From Conchocele bisecta (taxonomy: Eukaryota; Mollusca; Bivalvia; Lucinida; Thyasiridae), in assembly GCA_029237695.1 (NCBI GenBank), contig CM055266.1, forward strand, positions 111,927,370 through 111,991,369: a DNA stretch of 64,000 nt. The letters run 5' to 3'. Both the position numbers and the translations under genes were made by a program. Below the pieces are notes generated by a model. That model worked only from the letters and a program-made list of their open reading frames with translations, did no database searches and was not told the DNA's origin. Shown piece by piece: positions 55,990-64,000 of this stretch; position 1 is the first letter of the stretch, and the number at the start of each line of letters is the position of its first letter.

Positions 55990-56800
55990 CGGGGTTTCGG
56001 ACGGTCACCTATTTGTCACAGCATGATAGTAGACCATTAGAGGAATGCATGTGTGAAATATTAAGAATTTTCGATGAAGGAAATAGAAGTAATTATAACC
56101 AATTTCTCCAATGTTAAATTTTGTCCAGATACCAAGTATGCCACATTGAGGTCAGCAGGGGTTGGACGGTCGTGGATTTTGTCACAGCATGATTGTAGAC
56201 CCTTAGAGGAATACATGCTTGAAATATTAATTTCTCCGATGTTATGTTTTGTGAAAAGAAGAAGTAGTTGACCGTCAATTTGGAATCAGCGGGGGTTGGA
56301 CGGTCGTGAACTTGGTGTAGCATGGTAGATGAGCCTTACAGGAATGCATGTGTGAAATATTAAGCATTTTAGATGAAGGAAATAGAAATTATAACATAGT
56401 TATCTGATGTTATGTTTTGTAAAGAGACTAAGTATTTGACATTGACCTTGGGATCAGCAGGTGTTCGACTGTCGTCGATTTGGCGCAGCATGGTAGTAAA
56501 GCCTTACAGGAATGCGTGTGTGAAATATTAAGCATTTTAGATGAAGGAAATAGAAATTATAACATATTTCTCTGATGTTAAGTTTTGTAAAGTTACTAAG
56601 TATTTGTCATTGACCTTGAGATCAGCGGAGCGGGGGTTGGACGGTCGTGGATTTGGCACAGCATGGTAGTAGAGCCTTACATGAATGCATGCGTGAACTA
56701 TTAAGCATTTTAGATGAAGGAAATAGAAGTTAAAACATAGTTCTCTCATGTTAAGTTTAGTGACGGACGGACGCACGCACGGGAGGACGGACAGACAACC
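55990..56800. repeat. Satellite-like tandem repeat, about 170-bp units
   Basis: Five diverged units, each with GGGGTTGGACGGTCGTGGAT-like and CAGCATGGTAGTAGAGCCTT-like words, the latter at about 56020, 56190, 56320, 56490 and 56660 (one unit shorter). Ends in a GACGGACGGACGC tract. Confidence 0.8.
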
Positions 56801-57145
56801 TGACTCCAGTATACTCCCCACAACTCTATTTGACAACAGGCAATGCCATTCTAATGACATAAACACACTATAAGCATGTACCATTTGCAGAATTGTATAC
56901 ATACAAATGCCTTTATGTGGCAGTGCATCCACGAACAATCCCTAAGGCTGTCTTGTATGCATATGGAAAATGTATCAACACAATTATGTCTCTGAAAACA
57001 TCTGTGTGGCAATTAACATTCGCTTACGAGACAGATGTGACTGATGACGTAAAGTACAACTAGCTGAACATTAATTAGAATATCGTTATGTAACATATGT
57101 TATCGAATATCCTTACTACTATGTTCGGCTGATGGAATTTATAGC

Positions 57146-57663
57146 TACTGTCTGTTTTACGAAACCTGCCCAAATTTTACGGCTATATAAACAATGCAAA
57201 AACAATATTACTTTTTCGATAATATTATTTTTATCAAAATTCAAGAAACAGCCTTCTTTATAATTTATAAAACTCGGTCAAAGTTTGATTTTATTACGGT
57301 AAATTGGTTTGTCTATGCGACTTTAACATGGGGGGGAAGGAAGTGGAGACGCTGGGCAGGAGTCAAGAAACGAAACATTTTGTAAATTGACTCCAAAACC
57401 CGGCCAGATTGCTTGGAATTGATCAAACTAATAAAATAAAAGTTAGATATTGAAAATCGGCCCAGTATTTCTGAAATTAGAAAAGAATCCCCATGTTAAA
57501 TCCCCATAGACATCTTCATTCTGTGGTGATGTCTTTTGGAATTTAACATGGGGAAATTGAGGCTCATCGTTAAATGTTGCTATAATTAAATACTGTAGAA
57601 AAATATTGTTTTCTCATTGTGGATATCGCCGTAAAATGTGGACATGTTTCGTGAAACAGATAG
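57146..57663. mobile_element. Family C MITE, GTCTGTTTTACGAAAC subfamily
   Basis: CTACTGTCTGTTTTACGAAA to GTTTCGTGAAACAGATAG. Interior words ACATGGGGGGGAAGGAAGTG and CCCCATGTTAAATCCCCATA. Confidence 0.8.
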
Positions 57664-57664
57664 C

Positions 57665-57982
57665 AGGGGACGTATAATTCTTTTTTTATTATTGATTCGT
57701 TACCACGAATTAACACTTCGTTCTCTGAATTTAACAATTCGTTCCCATGAAATAAAAATTCGTTCCCACGGGAACGAATTGTCAATTACTTTGGAACGAA
57801 TTGTTATATCGTGGGAACGAATTGTTAATTCGAGGGAGCGAATTGTTAAATTGAGGGAACGCACTGTCATTTCGTGGGAACGAATTGTTAATTCGAGGGA
57901 ACGAATTGTTAAAGTGAGGGAACGAATTGTTATTTCGTGTGATGGAATTATAAACAAAGTCCATGCCCCCTGTGGGGCTCCG
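57665..57982. mobile_element. Family B foldback element (copy 5), left end lost
   Basis: Begins CAGGGGACGTATAATTC directly at the end of the family C element and ends TGTGGGGCTCCG followed by TA. Confidence 0.85.
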
Positions 57983-57990
57983 TACGTAGC

Positions 57991-58080
57991 AGTATGTAAG
58001 GGAGTGCGAGAAATACCGAGATAGACTGACCGCACGTGCGGTCAGTCTATCTCGGTATTTCTCGCACTCCCTTACATACT
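57991..58080. repeat. Perfect 90-bp palindrome, no spacer
   Basis: 45-bp arms, AGTATGTAAGGGAGTGCGAG... and exact complement, meeting at GACCGCACGTGCGGTC. Confidence 0.95.
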
Positions 58081-58120
58081 GATACATACTGATAAACTTT
58101 GCTTCTCCAGAAACAGCCAT

Positions 58121-58245
58121 AGCTGTGTGAATGTTACTGGAAATATGTGGCTTATGGGTTTTGCGACCACTATAGATCCAGATCAGCCTGTGCATCCGAT
58201 CACTCACCACTTCATAAACGAAAACCGTCAAGTTTCTAAAAATAT
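58121..58245. mobile_element. Family E MITE, partial
   Basis: TGGAAATATGTGGCTTATGGGT-type start (family consensus GGAGAAATGGGGCTTATGGG) and the GATCAGCCTGTGCATCC interior. Confidence 0.55.
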
Positions 58246-58250
58246 CTGGA

Positions 58251-58385
58251 GCCCTTTTCACTAAACTTCGTACGACTAAAATGTTCGTAAGTGTAAAAGG
58301 ATCATTTGGAAATTTCACTTGATGGATGTACATGTATTGAGCATAGGCTGCATGCTCAATAAACGTAAATCCAATAATTATTTAC
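58251..58385. mobile_element. Family D MITE half copy
   Basis: CCCTTTTCACTAAACTTCGT start through the central palindrome, then lost. Confidence 0.7.
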
Positions 58386-58412
58386 AAGAAAACATCGTTA
58401 ATTTAAAATTTA

Positions 58413-58447
58413 CAGAGAGAGAGAGAGAGAGAGAGGGAGGGAGAGAA
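58413..58447. repeat. Short (GA)n tract
   Basis: AGAGAGAGAGAGAGAGAGAG followed by GGAGGGAGAGA. It lies about 30 bp downstream of the 58.5-kb exon donor. Confidence 0.9.
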
Positions 58448-58477
58448 CGAGACGGAGAATGATGAGAGACTACTAAC

Positions 58478-58555
58478 CGTGGCGATAAGAATCTCATTTG
58501 GAACGACAGAAATGGCCATAGTGTTGGTTCGGGCACTGCGATACATGGTATCCAC
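58478..58555 (-). CDS. M12B metalloprotease exon (first visible; start of catalytic domain)
   Basis: A 78-bp, 26-codon exon with both ends in phase 0. The acceptor reads TTTACAG before GTGGATACC and the donor is GTTAGT. The peptide opens VDTMYRSARTNTM and includes ISVVPNEI. This matches the reprolysin pattern VxxVDxxYRxL...VxxxxIEI near the start of the metalloprotease domain. The next exon downstream (40.6 kb) also begins in phase 0, so they splice in frame across an 17.7-kb intron. A (GA)n tract and a half MITE lie just after the donor, and a MITE end lies about 10 bp upstream of the acceptor. The exon is short, but its motif, splice sites and phase agree with the rest of the gene. Confidence 0.75.
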
Positions 58556-58565
58556 CTGTAAACAT

Positions 58566-59128
58566 AGACCACTACTGTCTGTTTCACGAAAGCTGCCATA
58601 ATGCTACGGCTATATAAACAGTGCAAAACCAATATTTTGTTGATATTAAATGCTAAGTTTTATCGAAATTTAAGAATGTGATTTATTTTTTATTTTGTGA
58701 AATTTGGTCCAACATTGATTTTATTACGAAAAAACAATTTCCCCATGTTAAATTCCCATATATATCTTCACTCTGTGAAGATTTCTATGGGGATTTAACA
58801 TGGGGACATTTTTCTAATTTCAGAAATAGTGGACAGACTTTCAAAATTTAACTTTTGTTTTCTTAATTGGATCATTTCCAAGCTATCTGGCCAGGTTTGG
58901 GAGTCAATTTTCAAAATAAATGTTTTTTTGACTCCTCCCACAGCTCCTCTAACTCCTTTCCCCCATGTTAAATTCCCATAGACAAATAATTTGTTCGTAA
59001 TAAAATCAATATTTTACCAAATTTCACCAAATAAAACAAGGCTCATTCTTATTATCGAACACAATATTGTTTTGAATTGTTTACATAGCCGTAGCATTTG
59101 GGCAGATTTCGTGAAAAAGACAGTAAAT
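58566..59128. mobile_element. Family C MITE, abutting a splice acceptor
   Basis: CTACTGTCTGTTTCACGAAA to TTTCGTGAAAAAGACAGTA. Full copy of about 560 bp with inner CCCCATGTTAAATTCCCATA repeated in both senses. Confidence 0.85.
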
Positions 59129-59149
59129 ATTGGCATTATCACCTAACCG

Positions 59150-60270
59150 CCGCCATTCACAATAACAACAAATACATGTACTAGGGTCATTTTCGAGAAT
59201 TCCGTGACTAAACTGTTCCTAGCGTTGTTTTATTGATGATTTGTTAACTTGAGCCATTTTCGGAAAAAGATAGCTCCTATGCATTTTTACAAAATGATGC
59301 GAAACATTTTAGAGCACAACATTCAAAATGGCCGCCAACGCGATTTTGAAATAAATTACATATATTATAACATAATTATAACATACCAACATAGCTGGTA
59401 TGGTTACGTTTTAGTTTGGACCTTGAAATCCAAGATGGCCACTACCGATCACCATCTTAAATTACATATTACTCATATAGTATTGGTGGGAGCTGAGCTA
59501 AAAGTAACAGTTGTGTACACAGTCACTACTTTTATCATGCCGCACCTGCTGGGGGTAATGTGTGTTGGTTTGGACGTCGCCAAGCCCATATATCCAAGAT
59601 GGCTTGAACAATACAAAACACAATATTTATGTTGGGAAATTTAAGCTAATATGTTAACAGATCACGCCTACCGGAAGAGCTGTTTATTAGATTGGATGTT
59701 AACGGGGTTGGGAAATCCAAGATGGCCACCATCATACATCTTGAAAAGATAAAAGACAACATTTCCAAGATGGCATATAGTCTAAAAGTAATAAATCATG
59801 AGTATTTCACACATTTTATCAGTCCACATCAGATTCTGCTGTAAAAGCAGTTTTATTATTTGAAGGTTGTCAATGCATTAAAATCCAAGATGGCCGTTTT
59901 GTAAAATCCTAAATTATATATCAGGAAATATAAGTTTTATAAACTTGGTTGTATATTATTCTTAGCTCTGTATCCAATATCGCCTCTGTGTGCCACCTTG
60001 TAATAAAACATACACTGCAATATATTCCAGGTCAAATAAGATGGAGAATCAAAGTGTGTGGCTGTTGACAATGATAGAAAATGTTAGGGATTAAATGAAT
60101 TAATTCTTATTTTTTTAATTTTAGGGTAAAATGTATTGTGATGGTGGCCTTCCATGGATAACAAAATCTACTTTTTTGACTATTATGACTAATTACAGTC
60201 ATAATTATGCAATTATATTCCTATCGCATGAGTTAATGTTAATTGATGTACCAATTACGACCCCAATATG
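59150..60270. mobile_element. Left arm of a second long inverted-repeat element
   Basis: Segments pair in reverse with 62556-64000. Two good stretches are 60125-60260 with 62557-62690 (AAAATGTATTGTGATGGTGG), and 59628-59735 with 63870-64000 (TATGTTGGGAAATTTAAGCT). It carries about six TCCAAGATGGC words, as in the 5.5-kb transposon's ends. Confidence 0.7.
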
Positions 60271-60660
60271 GTCGAATTATTTTATCTTTCAAGGCATATA
60301 CGTTCTAAGCTTATTACATGAATCCCAGTAAGTAAATGAAACTAGAAGATGTGTTGCATGTTGTTCTTACTTCTACATATATGTATCAGTCAATTGTCAT
60401 TGAACTCATCAATAATTGACCTTGATGATGGGATTTGTTTTCTAGCTATTGCAGGTCGTCCATCATATTTGTGTACAATCATAAAGATGAATATATAAGG
60501 GGCATGAGTTGTGGCCGCTTCTAGTGATACATTTCGTTTGATTATAAGTCAATCTGTGCATTCTTGATAAATCCATCTTATATGGCAACTTGCCTCTCCA
60601 AGCACTGAAGTCACATATATGACATGTATGTCAGATGTGACTTGTAGAACTACCATGAGT
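60270..60660. other. Inner part of the second inverted-repeat element, no gene
   Basis: AT-rich, nothing recognised. Confidence 0.4.
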
Positions 60661-60910
60661 TAAGAGTCAGGGGTGGGCTAACTACAAACGGTAACGAGCG
60701 AGTTTCTCACCAATGCGGTCCGGGTTCGGTCCTTGACCGGGCAGTATGTGCGGTGGTATAGTGGTCGCCAGGTAGGAAAAGTGGGTTTCCTCTGGATGCT
60801 CCGGTGCCCTTCCACATTAATGACCGCACTTACGCCTTCATCAGTGCCAACGAAAGCATTTATATACTTGAGCTCGCGCTTGTTTGTAATCGTTGTAAAA
60901 TAAATAAAGT
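60660..60910 (+). repeat. SINE-like repeat
   Basis: Contains CCGGGTTCGGTCCTTGACCG (B-box-like), TGCGGTGGTATAGTGGTCGC and the TTTCCTCTGGATGCTCCGGT motif common in invertebrate SINE tails. Ends in AATAAATAAAG. Confidence 0.55.
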
Positions 60911-61304
60911 TTAAACTTACACATGTAAACTATTTCCTGTAACACACATATGTATATGTTTCTCGGCGTAAACTGGTGTGGAAATATCACTCGATCACTG
61001 AATGATGCTTATGAAATACAGTAAGTGCTATATCACGGACAATGTGAAAACAACTCAATTTGACTCATAGCGAATAGACAACCTAATCCGAAGTCTAAAT
61101 AAGAAATATGAGTGCAGTATATTATTGACAAACGAACAACACCACACGAAATGTATGTTGGCATTTACTTATCATTTTTCCCAGAGCCTCAACTAAGCAT
61201 AAATTGTCAGGAAGAGGATGTCAATGATAATACTGATAATACAAATGTGATTCTGACAGCTGCCGTAGCACAGCCACTGTTTCTGATGCAGTAACAGACA
61301 GAGT

Positions 61305-62300
61305 TGGACCAGCGGGGGTTGGAAGGTACAGCATGGTAGTAGAGCCTTACATGAATGCATGTGTGAACTATTAAGCATTTTAGATGAAGGAAATAGAAGT
61401 TATAACATATTTCTCAGATGTTAAGTTTAGTGACGGACGGACGCACGGACGTACGCACGGACGGACGGACAGACAACCTGACTCCAGTATACCCCCCACA
61501 ACTCTATTTGACAACAGGCAATGCCATTCTAATCATATAAAACCACTATAATCATGTACCATTTGCACATGTGCAGAATTGTATACATACACATGCCTTT
61601 ATATGGCAGTGCATCCGCGAACAATCCCTAAGGCCGTCTTTTATGAAATCAACACAAGTATGTCTCTGAAAATATATGTGTGACAATTAACATTCGCTTA
61701 CGAGACAGATGTGACTGTTGACGTAACGTGAAACTAACTGAACATTAATTAGAATATCGTTATGTAACATATTTTATCGAATATCCTTACCAGTCTGTTC
61801 TATGAAACGGCTATAAAACAATACAAAAACAATATTATTTTCTCGATAATATTATTTTTATCAAAATTCAAGAAACAGACTTCTTTTTATTTTATTAAAT
61901 TCGGTCAAAGTTTGATTTTCTTACGGAAAATTGGGTTGTCTATGAGACTTTAACATGGGGGAAAAGGAAGTGGAGACGCTGGGCAGGAGTCAAGAAATGA
62001 AACAGTTTGGCAATTGACTCCGAAACCAGGCCAGATTGCTTGGAATTGATCAAACTAAGAAAACAAAAGTTAGATATTGAAAATCGGCCGAGTATTTCTG
62101 AAATTAGACAGCAATGTCCATGATAAATCCCCATGAAAGATCTCTTCACTATGTGATGATGTCTTTTGGAATTTAACATGGTGAAATTGAGGCTCATTGT
62201 TAAATGTTGCTATAATTTATATTGTCGAAAAACATTGTTTTCTCATTGTGGATATCGCCGTAAAATCTGGCTAGGTTTCGTGAAACAAGACAGTAGTGTA
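61305..62300. repeat. About 1-kb duplication of 56630-57665
   Basis: One satellite unit, the GACGGACGG tract, the CCATTTGCA...CAGAATTGTATACATAC block and the whole family C element recur in the same order and orientation. Confidence 0.8.
61795..62296. mobile_element. Family C MITE (in the duplicated block)
   Basis: AGTCTGTTCTATGAAACGGC to TTTCGTGAAACAAGACAGTA. Confidence 0.8.
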
Positions 62301-62328
62301 GCCGAGCAGTCGTATCCGGGGTCGCACC

Positions 62329-62555
62329 GGAGGGGACGTAGAATTTTTTCTTAATTATTAATTCGTTCCCACGAAATAACAATTCGGTCCCTCAATTTAA
62401 CAATTCGTTCCCACGAAATAAAAATTCGTTCCCACGCGAACGAATTGTTAATTCTTTGGGAACGAATTGTTATATCGTGGGAACGAATTGTTAATTCGAG
62501 GGAACGAATTGTTAAATTGAGGGACCGAATTAATAATAAAAAAATTCTACGTTAT
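62329..62555. mobile_element. Family B foldback element (copy 6), ends eroded
   Basis: CCGGAGGGGACGTAGAAT start and AAAATTCTACGTT end, with 21-bp AATTCGTTCCC units between. Confidence 0.85.
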
Positions 62556-64000
62556 TTGGTACATCAATGAACATTAACTCATACGATAGGAATATAATTG
62601 CATACTTCTGACTGTAATTAGTCATAATAGTCATAACAGTAGATTTCTTTATCCACGGAAGGCCACCATCACAATACATTTGACCCTGCGATCGCATAGA
62701 TACTGAATATGTTGTACATGAATGTTTTAATCATTAAATGAATCATTGAATGTTTTAATCCAATAGTCACTGTAGTTGCACTCTTTAGATAACTCATATA
62801 CATAAAAAAGATGCGTGTTTATGGCTCTGACAGCTTCTAGCTCTAGAATATTGAATATTTGATTTGATGTAATGGTGTGTAACGGCCTGTCAACAGCTAA
62901 GGTTATTTTAAAAACTATATATTGAGCTCTGAAACTAGAATAACCTGACCTGGTGACAGGTCCTCACCACACAATTTACTTAACCCCACTCCTCAAAAGT
63001 AATATAAATAGAACTAATATTATTACTTTTATCATGGTATAATCTGATTCAACTCTCACGTACAAGAAAGAAACATGTACATGTAGGTCAAGCCAGGGAT
63101 ATCGGGATTCCGTTTCGGATGAAACCCATCGTTAAATTTACCTTTCGCATGCTCCCAACCAACGGCCCAAAAGGCATTGAAGAAGCGGGGATAGCAGCTA
63201 CACTATTCCACACACATGTTACTAACTGTGACTCATATATTAAGTGTTATAATATACATACATATATACATCTGACTGGAACCAATTGGTTAGCAGCCTC
63301 ACATTCCACAAATTGAGTGGTATGCATTTCAAGATGGACAGCTGCGAGTCCTATGCTATGATAACAGGGAAATTAACGAATAGTAATTCGAATAGTCATT
63401 GATTAAACAAAGACAGTTCATGTTCACGTGTACTATATCGCCTTGCTTTACCAGAGATAACAACCTGTCAATTTGACATTCATTCGTATCGGGCTCCACA
63501 TATTTTACAAACATTTAATCAGTTTATTTTTACGTTTCAATATGGCGAATACTAAACAGTGACAATTTTGGATTTCACAGTAAGATTAATATATACATGT
63601 AGACTAAAATAAGGCCAACATTTCCGTGGGGTTGCCATGCCAAAATTAGTCATCCGACATGCCCAGTGAGCAATAATGAATTATATATGTTTTTGAAGAC
63701 ACCAGATGGTTGTCATCTTGACATTCGGGAGTCTTGATAATCTCTAATGTAACAAAACATCCATTAAAGCCACTCTAGAATACTAAAATTAGTGAGAAAT
63801 CACATTTTTCGTACTTTAGCTTTTTGTCATCTCAAAATATTGTAGTTTCAGTTTTCAAGATGGCATGTAGTCTCCATCTTGGATTTCCTGACCCTGATAG
63901 CATCCAACCTAACACACAATCCTTTCAGTAGGTGTGAACCGCTAAACTTACAGAAATGTCACACCATTTGTACATTTAGCTTAATTTTCCCAACATAACT
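62556..64000. mobile_element. Right arm of the second long inverted-repeat element (runs off the window)
   Basis: Complement of the left arm, interrupted by a SINE-like piece at 62868-63000. Subterminal words AGATGGCATGTAG and CATCTTGGATTTCC lie near 63860. The outer end is beyond 64000. Confidence 0.7.
62868..63000 (-). repeat. SINE-tail-like repeat (copy 3)
   Basis: GTAACGGCCTGTCAACAGCT and the TGACCTGGTGACAGGTCC region shared with 20.3 kb. Confidence 0.55.

Larger units (their letters stand above)
17271..58555 (-). other. Host gene span: M12B (reprolysin-type) zinc metalloprotease, 3' eight exons
   Basis: Eight minus-strand exons, listed separately, join into one frame of 1137 bp (378 codons plus stop). 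Every junction has a GT donor and AG acceptor, and the codon phases agree throughout. The order of motifs matches the reprolysin catalytic domain followed by an ADAMTS-like disintegrin/cysteine-rich part: a VDxMYR segment, an FFTR strand, GLAGL, the zinc helix, a YLM Met-turn and paired cysteines. Proteins of this family are secreted or membrane-bound peptidases that cut extracellular substrates. Introns range from 0.9 to about 18 kb and are filled with transposons. The signal peptide, prodomain and start codon are not visible and should lie above 58.6 kb or outside the window. Exons were found by eye from protein motifs and splice sites, so a small missed exon cannot be excluded. Confidence 0.85.

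Noticed and set aside
57638..58024. Long frames with RERIV or TIRSHEI repeats (also at 13.3, 29.0 and 62.4 kb)
   Set aside because: They arise from non-coding 21-bp family B units open on both strands.
61112..61294. 60-codon plus-strand frame with an upstream CCCAG
   Set aside because: AT-rich, no homology, wrong strand for the host gene.

Overview
This 64-kb window is AT-rich, repeat-packed animal DNA, most likely from a mollusc. That guess rests on the style of repeats, the long transposon-filled introns and a Gmr1-type retroelement; nothing in the sequence fixes the species. I see no bacterial-style operons, no CRISPR array and no functional tRNA or rRNA gene.

Host gene. One host gene is convincing. 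It lies on the minus strand and codes for an M12B (reprolysin/ADAM/ADAMTS-like) zinc metalloprotease. Eight exons at 58.5, 40.7, 36.3, 34.5, 30.6, 20.9, 19.6 and 17.4 kb have GT donors and AG acceptors, compatible phases, and 1137 bp of continuous coding ending in a stop. The active-site helix is split between the 34.5- and 30.6-kb exons. The start of the protein lies upstream of 58.56 kb, probably beyond the window.

Introns and downstream flank. Nearly everything else is mobile DNA, often nested. From left to right: a HARBI1-like transposase relic (0.5-1.2 kb); inverted LINE scraps (4-4.6 kb); an unrecognised GC-rich broken coding block split by a 1.16-kb solo LTR with a CTAGT target duplication (4.7-7.5 kb); MITEs, hairpins and SINEs (8.8-22 kb); a 5'-truncated LINE inside a terminal-inverted-repeat element and itself split by a 2.4-kb solo LTR with a CTGGG duplication (22.3-28.1 kb); dense MITE families (29-41.8 kb); a decayed Ty3/gypsy element with integrase before reverse transcriptase, as in the Gmr1 group (42.2-47.4 kb); and a 5.5-kb DNA transposon (48.18-53.67 kb). 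The last 10 kb holds further MITEs, a roughly 170-bp satellite, and a second very long inverted-repeat element that runs off the right edge.

Best candidates for something new. (1) The 5.5-kb transposon has long terminal inverted repeats and arrays of a subterminal motif every 160-185 bp. It carries one gene of about 1000 codons whose product combines acidic motifs resembling PIN/FEN nucleases with a cysteine-rich CXC (tesmin/TSO1-like) tail. (2) A group of foldback elements shares TA-flanked CGG...CCG termini but has unrelated interiors, each made of 20-21-bp units. (3) The LTR family has a 1250-bp GT-AG intron-like segment present in one copy and cleanly absent from the other.
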